This document shows positions 9,178 to 17,214 of a DNA stretch of 64,000 nucleotides, in pieces; positions within the stretch are counted from its first letter, which is position 1; each line of letters begins with the position of its first letter. The DNA is from Oceanospirillum sp048270425. Its GTDB lineage: Bacteria; Pseudomonadota; Gammaproteobacteria; Pseudomonadales; Halomonadaceae. The notes beneath the pieces are model-generated. The model was given only the letters and a program-made list of their open reading frames with translations. It had not been told where the DNA came from and made no database searches. A program made the position numbers and the translations under genes. The DNA lies in the NCBI GenBank assembly GCA_048270425.1, contig JBLWSY010000006.1, forward strand, positions 62,001-126,000, given 5' to 3'.

Positions 9178-9206
9178 AGCCCGCAGCTTAAGTTGTGGGC
9201 TTTTTA
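9178..9206 (+). terminator. Rho-independent terminator
   Basis: AGCCCGCA and TGTGGGCT form an 8-bp stem (one G-T pair) around an 8-base loop, followed by TTTTT. It ends the transcript of the gene at 8788-9147. Confidence 0.8.
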
Positions 9207-9520
9207 CTTACCGACAAAAGAGATCCCGTTTTACAGGTCGCGGCCCTGTTTATGCCGGGCTTTAAGCTAAAAACTTAATGGTTTCCTTATCAGTTTTTGG
9301 CAGGTGAACTTCATTAGACTGACGAAACCCCGACCTTACGGCTTTGCCGGATGGAGGGCGTAGCGATTTGTAGTGCACTAATATCTGATCGAGACCCGCT
9401 ATTTGAATGGTTATCGTCTTGCTGATAATCCTGCCCGAATTTGACAGCTTTTCAGGTAGGGGGTTATCCGTTTTAATAGCGCTTTGAGTTCAATTGGATT
9501 GAGTGCTTGGAGAATAAAAA
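9207..9520. other. Intergenic region, possible promoter
   Basis: No ORF is supported here. TTGACA at 9441-9446 with TTATCC 17 bases later is a weak sigma-70 promoter candidate for the GNAT gene at 9521. The remainder shows short imperfect palindromes without a recognisable RNA. Confidence 0.3.
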
Positions 9521-9970
9521 GTGATTATCAGGACGATGACACGGAGGGATCTGAGAACAGTCAGTGCTGTGTGCTTACGGTCATTTAAGTATTCCGTTGC
9601 GGATACCTTATCGCCTAAAGGAGTAAAAACCTTCGCCAGTGTTGTGACGCCTGAATCCTTTTCGGAGCGCATGCAAAAAGACAATCTCATGTTTGTGGCT
9701 GAAGATGGCGGTAAGCCTATTGGCGTTATCGAACTCAAAGAAGGTCGGCATATTGCCGTTTTTTTTATTGAACCGGCTTATCAGAAGCAAGGTGTTGGGA
9801 AGCAACTTCTCCGCGAAGCCTTTGCACACGCCCGTCAAGATCAGATTACCGTGAATGCCTCACTGACCTCTGTACCGGCTTATCAGGCGTTTGGTTTTGA
9901 ACCGAGCGGTGAGATTTCTGAGTCCGGTGGTCTGGTCTATCAACCTATGACAAGAGTACTTGTATCGTGA
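9521..9970 (+). CDS. GNAT-family N-acetyltransferase
   Basis: 149 residues. The acetyl-CoA-binding motif A is clear: HIAVFFIEPAYQKQGVGKQL carries the Q-x-x-G-x-G/A loop, followed by the late-strand segment TVNASLTSVPAYQAFGFEPSG. The start is the GTG at 9521 after GGAG at 9510. The stop overlaps the GTG of the next gene by 4 bases, so the two are probably co-translated. The substrate is unknown. Confidence 0.8.
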   Translation: MIIRTMTRRDLRTVSAVCLRSFKYSVADTLSPKGVKTFASVVTPESFSERMQKDNLMFVAEDGGKPIGVIELKEGRHIAVFFIEPAYQKQGVGKQLLREAFAHARQDQITVNASLTSVPAYQAFGFEPSGEISESGGLVYQPMTRVLVS

Positions 9971-10602
9971 TGATGAAACGATCTCCCGCGTTGACGGCTC
10001 ACCTGGCCCGGCTGTTTCTGGCTGTTTTGGTTTTTTCTGGTGGGCTAAAGTCTGTTTTCGCCGATTCTGATCAGCACGTCCGGCTTAATCAGGCCGCAAT
10101 GGAACGTCTTAAGGCATCAGTCTGGTATGACGGCAGCTATCGTCGTATTCCTTATCCGAATGGCGATGTACCCGCTAATATTGGCGTATGTACTGATGTG
10201 GTGATTCGTAGCTACCGCAAACTGGGTATTGATCTGCAACGCCGAGTTCACGAGGATATGCAGGCTGATTTTTCCGCCTATCCGTCCAGGCGTATCTGGG
10301 GATTAAAGCGTCCGGACAGTAATATTGACCATCGCCGGGTGCCCAATCTTCAGGCTTTTTTCAAACGCCACGGTCAGGTTCTGCCGGTCAGCAATGATGC
10401 TTCGACGTATAAAGCCGGAGATATTGTGACCTGGATGCTTCCGAATAACCGCCCTCATATTGGCATCTTAGTAAGTGAGCGCTCCCGTGACGGAAAAAGG
10501 CCTATGGTCGTCCATAACATCGGCTGGGGGCCTAAAATGGACGATGTGTTGTTTGATTACCGTATTACAGGTCACTATCGCTACTTTCCTGATGGTGAGT
10601 AA
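9967..10602 (+). CDS. DUF1287-family exported protein (YijF-like)
   Basis: 211 residues with an N-terminal signal peptide (hydrophobic stretch LARLFLAVLVFSGGL, likely cleaved after VFA). The mature part has the DUF1287 signature: GVCTDVVIRSYRKLGIDL with the conserved cysteine, AYPSRRIWGLKRPDSNIDHR, and PHIGILVSERS with the conserved histidine. This Cys-His layout resembles NlpC/P60-type papain-fold amidases, so a cell-wall or periplasmic amidase role is plausible but unproven. It begins inside the stop of the GNAT gene. Confidence 0.8.
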   Translation: MMMKRSPALTAHLARLFLAVLVFSGGLKSVFADSDQHVRLNQAAMERLKASVWYDGSYRRIPYPNGDVPANIGVCTDVVIRSYRKLGIDLQRRVHEDMQADFSAYPSRRIWGLKRPDSNIDHRRVPNLQAFFKRHGQVLPVSNDASTYKAGDIVTWMLPNNRPHIGILVSERSRDGKRPMVVHNIGWGPKMDDVLFDYRITGHYRYFPDGE

Positions 10603-10816
10603 GTGCCGGGCCCGGCCTGTTGATGAGCCGGAGCATAGTTTTTTTCTGTACTTTTAATATATTAAAAAGCCTTGGCACTGATCTGCCGTAATGATGTTCT
10701 CAGAATGAGCACGGGCGATTGTTGTAATGTAAGCGTCTGCTGAAATAGAAGCTGAAACGAAAATATCAGCGCGTACTTCATGCTGGCGTTACGGAAAAGC
10801 AAAAAGGATTTTAAAC

Positions 10817-11233
10817 ATGCAGGAAGCAGACTCCTCAGAGCAGTTAGTTCTTAATACCCTGAACGTCTATCGGTCCGCTTTTCGGGAGCTGGTCGCAAAG
10901 AATGCAGTCGCCTGTTTGCAGGCGGGGCAGTCTGAGTGCCAGTTTTTTCTCGATATCGCTTGTTTCATCGAAGGTATCTGGAATTTGACCCCAGTGGAAG
11001 AATTTGCAGGTTTGCCGGAATTCCGCGTTTTTAACTGGCCCCACCTTCTGGGGTTCGATAACAGTGACGATTCGGACAAAGAGCGGGAGCAGGCTTTTAA
11101 AGCCGGATACCTATGGTTGATTAGTCAATTGGCGGAGTGTAACGCTGAGCTTGAGGGTATTGAGTTAAGACTGTTCCACAACGGGAGTGGTGATTATGTC
11201 GACCTGACCGGAGAAGAAGCCTTGGCGAGCTGA
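10817..11233 (+). CDS. Hypothetical protein, 138 aa
   Basis: A soluble acidic protein starting MQEADSSEQLVLNTLNVYR, with AAAAAGGA upstream of the ATG. It has one tryptophan-rich centre (FIEGIWNLTPVEEF, FNWPHLLGF). No family recognised. It faces the formate dehydrogenase genes across a shared two-way terminator. Confidence 0.55.
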   Translation: MQEADSSEQLVLNTLNVYRSAFRELVAKNAVACLQAGQSECQFFLDIACFIEGIWNLTPVEEFAGLPEFRVFNWPHLLGFDNSDDSDKEREQAFKAGYLWLISQLAECNAELEGIELRLFHNGSGDYVDLTGEEALAS

Positions 11234-11253
11234 TTTGCAAAGGATCAGCCCGA

Positions 11254-11288
11254 TAAAATAAAAGAGGAGCCAGGCTCCTCTTTTATTT
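11254..11288. terminator. Bidirectional intrinsic terminator
   Basis: AAAAGAGGAGCC and GGCTCCTCTTTT form a near-perfect stem with A and T runs on both sides, so it can stop both the gene at 10817 (plus) and the fdh transcript (minus). Confidence 0.85.
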
Positions 11289-11321
11289 GATCAGGTTAAA
11301 CCAATTTCAGAAAATTTGTAC

Positions 11322-12371
11322 TTAGCGTACTTCCTTCTCGTCAACCGCCTGATTTTTGACTTCTTCATACCAGAGATCATGGTGCTGTTTTGCCCAGGTC
11401 TCGTCCACGTAGCCTGTTTTCATCCCTTCCAGAGCACCCTCTGAGCCGATCGTACCGATATAGATATGACCAAATGAAACGGCCAGCAGAAGCAGTGAAG
11501 AGACACCGTGGATCAGGTTGGCAAGCTGCATGGTATCGCGCACCTGCCCAAAAATAGGGAAGTCCAACACCAGGCCCGAACCCACAACCGTCAGGCCGCC
11601 GAAGAACAGCAACCAGTACCAGCCTTTCTCACCACCGTTGAGGAAACCTGCACTGGGGTGCTTATTTCCAATAATACCGCCACCCTGCAGGAACCATTTC
11701 AGATCCACTTTATTGAAGACATTGTGCTTCATCCAGCTGATCAGCATCACAATCAGGCCCAGTGAAAAAATAGGGCCGATATAGTTATGAGCCAACTTGC
11801 AGAAAGCGATCAGGTTTTTCCAAAAGATATAGCCGAACAGGTCCGGCACAAAGTGTTTGCCGTACATGATCAGGAAGCCGCTGAAGCCCAGAATCAGAAA
11901 AGTGATCGCCACGAACCAGTGCAGCGTGCGGTCAAAACGCTTCCAGCGTTCAACCACTTTACCGGTGCGGGGCTGATCCAGTTTCAGTTTTCCGATCAGC
12001 AGATAAACCAGTGTCAGTACTCCCAGACTGCCGCCAATGGCGATCAGGCCTCCGGGACTAACCCAGCGGTTGCGCCATTCACGCCAGGTTTCACCGCTGA
12101 CATTGATCAGCTGACCATGCTCGCGCCCCTGAGACGTGGTGTAGCCTTCAGTACCATCTGAGACTTCGCGCCAGTATCCGGCACCGGCAAAGTTACCTTT
12201 AACACGGTTTTCCGCGTCAGAGGCTTCTGTGCCAGCCCATAGACTGCTGCTCAGTGTCAGGCACAAAAGTGCCAGCAGGCTGATGGCGACCATCTTCAGG
12301 CGCTGAACAGGGTTTGAGCCTGCCGAGCTATCACCGCTTCGGGTGCCTGTCTGTGTCGTATATGTGTTCAT
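11322..12371 (-). CDS. fdhC: Formate dehydrogenase gamma subunit, cytochrome b
   Basis: 349 residues from the ATG at 12371 (a TTG at 12380 adds three). An N-terminal hydrophobic stretch (VAISLLALLCLTLSSSLW) looks like a signal or first helix. The b-type cytochrome core follows: WKRFDRTLHWFVAITFLILG, KLAHNYIGPIFSLGLIVML, LANLIHGVSSLLLLAVSFGH. The histidines in these helices fit the two-heme FdnI/FdoI family, which passes electrons from formate to quinone in the inner membrane. It is the last gene of the minus-strand fdh cluster. The N-terminal extension of ~100 residues is longer than in E. coli FdnI (about 217 residues). Confidence 0.92.
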   Translation of the reverse strand: MNTYTTQTGTRSGDSSAGSNPVQRLKMVAISLLALLCLTLSSSLWAGTEASDAENRVKGNFAGAGYWREVSDGTEGYTTSQGREHGQLINVSGETWREWRNRWVSPGGLIAIGGSLGVLTLVYLLIGKLKLDQPRTGKVVERWKRFDRTLHWFVAITFLILGFSGFLIMYGKHFVPDLFGYIFWKNLIAFCKLAHNYIGPIFSLGLIVMLISWMKHNVFNKVDLKWFLQGGGIIGNKHPSAGFLNGGEKGWYWLLFFGGLTVVGSGLVLDFPIFGQVRDTMQLANLIHGVSSLLLLAVSFGHIYIGTIGSEGALEGMKTGYVDETWAKQHHDLWYEEVKNQAVDEKEVR

Positions 12372-12450
12372 AAGATCCAACTCTTAAGTCAAACACCTGA
12401 GGTGAGCCATTAAAGCTGCCGGAAAATCCGGCAGCCCAGGCTAATACCGA

Positions 12451-13137
12451 TCAGGCTTTAGCGATGATGTCGTTGGTTTTGTTGCTGGCAAAGGTCGCAT
12501 CGGTTGCGAACGCTTCAGCGCGTGCAGCCATCTCTTCCGGACTCATTTCACCAGGGGCAGCTGCGCCGCCTTCCAGGGAAGACCAGGCACCATCTTTATG
12601 ACCACGGTAAACCACACGCTCACGGAAGATGTCAGAAACAACCTGAGCATCACCCGCCAGCAGGGCTTTGGTGGAACACATTTCAGCACACAAAGGCAGT
12701 TTGCCTTCTTTAATACGGTTAGCGCCGTATTTTTCTTTCTCTTTGACAGGATCCTCTTCAGGGCCGCCGGCACAGAAAGTACATTTGTCCATTTTGCCAC
12801 GCTCACCGAAGGCACCCTCGGTTGGGAACTGAGGTGCACCAAACGGGCAGGCAAACAGGCAGTAGCCGCAACCGATACACAGATCTTTATCATGCAGTAC
12901 GATGCCATCGTCAGTCTGATAGAAGCAGTCTGTCGGACAAACAGCCATACAAGGTGCATCGGTACAGTGCATACAGGCAACGGAGATCGAGGTCTCTGTC
13001 GGTTCACCATCGTCCAGTGTGACAACGCGACGGCGCTGAATGCCCCATTCGGTTTCGTTTGCGTTTTTACAAGCAGTGACACAGCCGTTGCACTCAATGC
13101 AGCGCTCGGAGTCACATAGGAATTTCATTTTAGCCAT
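12451..13137 (-). CDS. fdhB: Formate dehydrogenase beta subunit, 4x[4Fe-4S]
   Basis: 228 residues. Four ferredoxin-type clusters are indicated by CIECNGCVTAC, CMHCTDAPCMAVCP, CIGCGYCLFACP and CTFC with later cysteines (LCAEMC). This subunit carries electrons from the catalytic subunit to the cytochrome. Unlike E. coli FdnH it lacks a C-terminal membrane helix and ends in a flexible, alanine-rich acidic tail, as in the shorter FdhB form. AAGGAAAAG precedes the ATG. Confidence 0.94.
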   Translation of the reverse strand: MAKMKFLCDSERCIECNGCVTACKNANETEWGIQRRRVVTLDDGEPTETSISVACMHCTDAPCMAVCPTDCFYQTDDGIVLHDKDLCIGCGYCLFACPFGAPQFPTEGAFGERGKMDKCTFCAGGPEEDPVKEKEKYGANRIKEGKLPLCAEMCSTKALLAGDAQVVSDIFRERVVYRGHKDGAWSSLEGGAAAPGEMSPEEMAARAEAFATDATFASNKTNDIIAKA

Positions 13138-13220
13138 GATTCTTTTCCTTACGGAGGCGATGCCTCACAGGTGGTTCCAGCGGAGTGTCCGGTCAGGGGC
13201 AATCCGCTGCGCTACAGGGT

Positions 13221-16085
13221 TTAAGCCGGTGTCACTTTACACAGGGTCACTTTCGTTTCCTGCATCTGTGTCACACTGTCATAACCGTACGTGGTCGCGG
13301 TGTTAGCCGCTTCGCCCACCACATACGGCGCGGCCCCCTGAGGGTACTTATCAGTCAGGTCTTTACCCTGGAACTTACCGCCAAAGTGGAATGGCACGAA
13401 TACAACTCCGCGATCCACACGACGGGTTACCATGGCTTTAACCTTGATACGACCACCTTCAGCACCTTCTACCCAGATGTCAGCACCATCGCGAACATTC
13501 AGGTTGTTGGCATCGTAAGGGTTGATCTCGGCAAACATCTCCTGCTGCAGCTCTGCCAGCCAAGGGTTAGAGCGGGTTTCTTCACCGCCGCCCTCGTATT
13601 CCACCAGACGACCGGAGGTCAGAATGATCGGATACTCTTTGGAGAAGTCCTGCTTCTGAATGGACTCGTACAGCGTCGGCAGACGGTAGTGAGATTCAAC
13701 GTCTTTCCAGGTCGCATATTTGTCCAGCAGATCGCGACGAGGGGTGTACAGAGGCTCGCGGTGCAGTGGCACTTTATCCGGGAAGGTCCAGACCACAGCA
13801 CGGGCTTTCGCGTTACCGAACGGCGCACAACCGTGCTTGATCGCAACACGCTGGATACCGCCAGACAGGTCGGTTTTCCAGTTTTTGCCTTCAGCCGCTT
13901 TTTTCTCTTCCGGTGTCAGCTCATCCCACCAGCCCAGCTGTTTCAGCAGCTTGTCACTGAATTCCGGGTGGCCGTCTTTGATATCAGAACCAACCGGGTA
14001 AGAGTCTTCAGCCAGCAGGTTTACGCCATCACGTTCTACACCGAAACGGGCACGGAAGTTCAGGCCACCTTCAGCAACCGGTTTGCTTGTGTCATACAGC
14101 AGCGGTGTACCCGGGTGTTTCATCTCCGGAGTACCCCAGCACGGCCAAGGCATACCGTAATAATCGCCATCGGCAACGCCGCCATCAGCCTTCAAAGTAT
14201 CGAAGTCGAAGGTGTGCCAGTTTTGCTGGTGTGCTTTCAGACGCTCAGGGCTCTGTGCGGTGTAACCGATCGTCCACATACCGCTGTTGAATTCGCGGGT
14301 GATATCTTCAATAAGCGGTGTATTACCTTCAACCTTGATGTTTTTACACAGTTGGTCAGCGAACCCCAGCTTCTTAGCGAAGCGGTACATGATTTCGTGG
14401 TCGGTTTTGGATTCAAACAGAGGCTCAATAACCTGATCACGCCATTGGATCGAACGGTTCGATGCTGTTACCGAGCCGTAAGTCTCGAACTGAGTACAGG
14501 CAGGCAGCAGATAAACGCCATCTTTACGATCGTGCATGACGGCAGCATGGGTTGGATACGGGTCAACGATAACCATCATATCCAGCTTTTCCATCGCTTC
14601 TTTCATCTCGACGCCACGGGTCTGAGAGTTTACGGCGTGTCCCCAGTAAACCATCGCGCGGATGTTATCTTTCTGATCGATCTTGTCTTTGTTTTCCAGA
14701 ACACCGTCAACCCAGCGGGAAACCGGAATACCGGCATCATGCATCGGCTGTTTACCGCGGTATTCACCCTGGTCAAAACGACCTTTCAGCCATTCCAGAT
14801 CGACACCCCAAACACCGGCCCAGTGTTTCCAGGCGCCACCGGACAGGCCGTAGTAACCTGGCAGGGTGTGGGACAGCACGCCAAGGTCAGTCGCACCCTG
14901 TACGTTATCGTGACCTCGGAAGATGTTAGCACCGCCGCCGCTGACGCCCATGTTACCCAGAGCCAGCATCAGGATGCAGTAGGCACGGGTGTTGTTGTTA
15001 CCTGTGGTGTGCTGAGTACCACCCATACACCAGACAACAGAACCCGGACGGTTGGTGGCCAGCATCTTAGCCACTTTACGCATTTGCGCTTCGCCAACGC
15101 CGGTCACGTTTTCAACTTCAGCCGGTGTCCACTTAGCCACTTCGGCACGAACTTCGTCCATGCCGTAAACACGCTGACGGATAAACTCTTTGTCTTCCCA
15201 GCCGTTTTCGAAGATGTGCCACAAAAGACCCCAAACGTAAGCAACGTCAGTACCCGGGCGGATACGAACATACTCGTTTGCTTTCGCGGCAGTACGGGTG
15301 AAACGTGGGTCAACCACGATAATCTGAGCTTTGTTGCGCTCCTTCGCCAGCAGGATGTGCTGCATCGCTACCGGGTGGGCTTCTGACGGGTTGGAACCGA
15401 TCAGGATCACCGACTTACAGTTGTGCATGTCGTTGAAGGAGTTGGTCATTGCACCATAGCCCCAGGTGTTCGCAACACCGGCTACTGTGGTGGAGTGACA
15501 GATACGCGCCTGGTGGTCAACGTTGTTGGTGCCCCAAAGTGCTGCAAATTTACGGAACAGGTACGCCTGTTCGTTACTGTGCTTGGCAGAACCCAGCCAG
15601 TAAACGGAATCCGGACCTGATTCAGCACGGATCTGCTGCATTTTGTCGCCGATCTCGTCGATTGCGGTTTCCCAGCTGACTTTTTGCCATTTGCCGTTAA
15701 CCAGCTTCATTGGGTACTTCAGACGACGCTCTCCATGGCCGTGCTCACGCAGGGACGCACCCTTCGCACAGTGAGCACCACGGTTGAACGGGTGATCAAA
15801 TGCCGGTTCCTGGTAGGTCCAGACACCGTTCTGTACTTCTGCGTAAACACCGCAACCTACGGAGCAGTGAGAGCAGATAGTACGCTTAACTTCTTTAGGC
15901 GCGTTTGGCGAGATCGCTTCGGTCTTTGCTTCAGCCTTACGAATCATGCCGTTGCCCATAAAGCCTGCCGCAGCCAGACCACCGGTAGTAATACCCGTGT
16001 TCTTCAGGAAGGTACGACGGCTTAGACCCAGACCTTTACTGTCGGTCTTGCCTGCGCCCGTGGCGGTTTTTTTGGTCAGTTTCAT
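13221..16085 (-). CDS. fdhA: Formate dehydrogenase catalytic subunit, Cys type
   Basis: 954 residues, a molybdopterin (bis-MGD) oxidoreductase. A twin-arginine signal (LSRRTFLKNTG, residues 21-31) sends it folded across the membrane. A [4Fe-4S] site is formed by C71, C74, C78 and C106. The metal ligand is C196 (QARICHSTTV), encoded by TGT rather than the UGA/selenocysteine of E. coli FdnG/FdoG, followed by the catalytic H197. The conserved NTWGYGAMTNSFNDMHNCK and GTQHTTGNNNTRA segments of the family are present. It oxidises formate to CO2 at the periplasmic side. Genes for FdhB and FdhC follow directly, and the small Tat protein precedes it. Confidence 0.95.
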   Translation of the reverse strand: MKLTKKTATGAGKTDSKGLGLSRRTFLKNTGITTGGLAAAGFMGNGMIRKAEAKTEAISPNAPKEVKRTICSHCSVGCGVYAEVQNGVWTYQEPAFDHPFNRGAHCAKGASLREHGHGERRLKYPMKLVNGKWQKVSWETAIDEIGDKMQQIRAESGPDSVYWLGSAKHSNEQAYLFRKFAALWGTNNVDHQARICHSTTVAGVANTWGYGAMTNSFNDMHNCKSVILIGSNPSEAHPVAMQHILLAKERNKAQIIVVDPRFTRTAAKANEYVRIRPGTDVAYVWGLLWHIFENGWEDKEFIRQRVYGMDEVRAEVAKWTPAEVENVTGVGEAQMRKVAKMLATNRPGSVVWCMGGTQHTTGNNNTRAYCILMLALGNMGVSGGGANIFRGHDNVQGATDLGVLSHTLPGYYGLSGGAWKHWAGVWGVDLEWLKGRFDQGEYRGKQPMHDAGIPVSRWVDGVLENKDKIDQKDNIRAMVYWGHAVNSQTRGVEMKEAMEKLDMMVIVDPYPTHAAVMHDRKDGVYLLPACTQFETYGSVTASNRSIQWRDQVIEPLFESKTDHEIMYRFAKKLGFADQLCKNIKVEGNTPLIEDITREFNSGMWTIGYTAQSPERLKAHQQNWHTFDFDTLKADGGVADGDYYGMPWPCWGTPEMKHPGTPLLYDTSKPVAEGGLNFRARFGVERDGVNLLAEDSYPVGSDIKDGHPEFSDKLLKQLGWWDELTPEEKKAAEGKNWKTDLSGGIQRVAIKHGCAPFGNAKARAVVWTFPDKVPLHREPLYTPRRDLLDKYATWKDVESHYRLPTLYESIQKQDFSKEYPIILTSGRLVEYEGGGEETRSNPWLAELQQEMFAEINPYDANNLNVRDGADIWVEGAEGGRIKVKAMVTRRVDRGVVFVPFHFGGKFQGKDLTDKYPQGAAPYVVGEAANTATTYGYDSVTQMQETKVTLCKVTPA

Positions 16086-16104
16086 TTAGGTGCTCTCCGG
16101 TCCG

Positions 16105-16365
16105 TTAGCGCAGGGTGTCGTAGAAAGTACGGATATGATCGGTTTCCCGGTAGCCGCTTTTCTCTTCAGGAGCAGGTTTTGCACCGGCTTCAGAAGGAGT
16201 GGCAGCCATCGCCTGAGAAGCCGTTACTGCAGCCAAACCGGCAACAGCTCCGCCTGCAGTTAACGTTTTCAGGAACTGACGACGGCCTGCGTGCTGCAGG
16301 CCGCTAGCCTGCTCATGGGCTGTCTGATCCGGTGGTGATGCCACCTTATTCTTGTTTTCACTCAT
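16105..16365 (-). CDS. Small twin-arginine formate dehydrogenase protein
   Basis: 86 residues from the ATG at 16365, chosen because GAGGAG lies 7 bases upstream; an in-frame start at 16386 is possible. A twin-arginine motif (GRRQFLKTLTAGG) and a hydrophobic segment are followed by a short polar tail ending RTFYDTLR. This matches the small family of Tat-targeted proteins found beside formate dehydrogenase genes (TIGR02811 type). The role is unknown; it may be a small partner of FdhA. It is 19 bases upstream of fdhA and surely in the same operon. Confidence 0.85.
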   Translation of the reverse strand: MSENKNKVASPPDQTAHEQASGLQHAGRRQFLKTLTAGGAVAGLAAVTASQAMAATPSEAGAKPAPEEKSGYRETDHIRTFYDTLR

Positions 16366-16547
16366 CGTTGTTCTCCTCGTTGCCATATCACAGGGTCAGG
16401 CTTTTTCTGTTCATCCTGATAACCTGCTGCCCCTTTTGAGAGCTTATTTTTCACGGTGCAGGGCTTGTCACCCTGTCTGTATTTTCATCTGACACCGCTT
16501 TGGGCGGTGTACTTGAATCCTTGCCTTAAACGGGTGAAGCCCCGGTC

Positions 16548-17204
16548 TTATCTCAGTTCTACCGCTTGTTCTTTAATCGCGGCCATACTATCGGTTTCAA
16601 AATCGGTAAAGGCACGGCCCAGTGTGGCCACGCTGCTGTAGAAGACAGCGGATTCTGCCTGCTGCAGGTCGCGGAAGAAGCGCCCAATCCATTGCGCCAG
16701 ATGGCGCTCGTAAAAGCTTTTCTGAGTGGTGCTGCCCGCGCCACTCATAATCAGAAACGCCATCACCTCAAACAGCGCCGCAGCATGATCCTCCGGCTCT
16801 TTTACATTCTCTTCCCGCTCGAAACCCAATAACTTCAGATCCTGACGCAGAATGGCCAGCGGGGTTTCCATCAGTGAGCCGGTCAGATACCAGGAGCCAT
16901 AAGGCACCAGCTCGCCGCGGCCCAGGCCGATAAAGAGCTGCTGGTATTCGTCTTCCAGCTGGTCCGGTTGAGCGTGGCGTGCGGCCAGTTGCAGACCGCT
17001 CCAGGCTTTACCCATCTCAGAGCCATCATGCTCGTCGGTTTCCAGTTCGTTCAGCCACTGAATCATCGCTTCAGTGGGTACATCGCGCAGCAGTGCTGCT
17101 AACAGGCTGTAAATGTCAGCACGCAGCAGATCGTGTTCGCTAATGGCTGGTTCATTAATAGCTGATGGTGCGAGGGACATATTTTGTTCAGTCGTCATCG
17201 TCAT
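16548..17204 (-). CDS. TorD/DmsD-family chaperone
   Basis: 218 residues, all helical. RADIYSLLAALLRDVPTEAM, QLEDEYQQLFIGLGRGELVPYGSWYLTGS and DHAAALFEVMAFLI are typical of TorD/DmsD redox-enzyme maturation proteins. These bind the twin-arginine signal of molybdoenzymes and help cofactor insertion before export; here FdhA is the likely client. It starts 10 bases after the stop of the upstream ferredoxin-like gene, with GAGGGAGA just before the ATG. Confidence 0.88.
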   Translation of the reverse strand: MTMTTEQNMSLAPSAINEPAISEHDLLRADIYSLLAALLRDVPTEAMIQWLNELETDEHDGSEMGKAWSGLQLAARHAQPDQLEDEYQQLFIGLGRGELVPYGSWYLTGSLMETPLAILRQDLKLLGFEREENVKEPEDHAAALFEVMAFLIMSGAGSTTQKSFYERHLAQWIGRFFRDLQQAESAVFYSSVATLGRAFTDFETDSMAAIKEQAVELR

Positions 17205-17214
17205 TCTCCCTCGA

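Noticed and set aside
12504..13119. Several open frames on the plus strand opposite fdhB
   Set aside because: They are shadows of the ferredoxin-type gene, which has four complete cysteine motifs.
13185..15386. A 733-codon open frame on the plus strand
   Set aside because: It lies wholly antisense to fdhA, which has clear family motifs; its translation is low-complexity and unlike a protein family.
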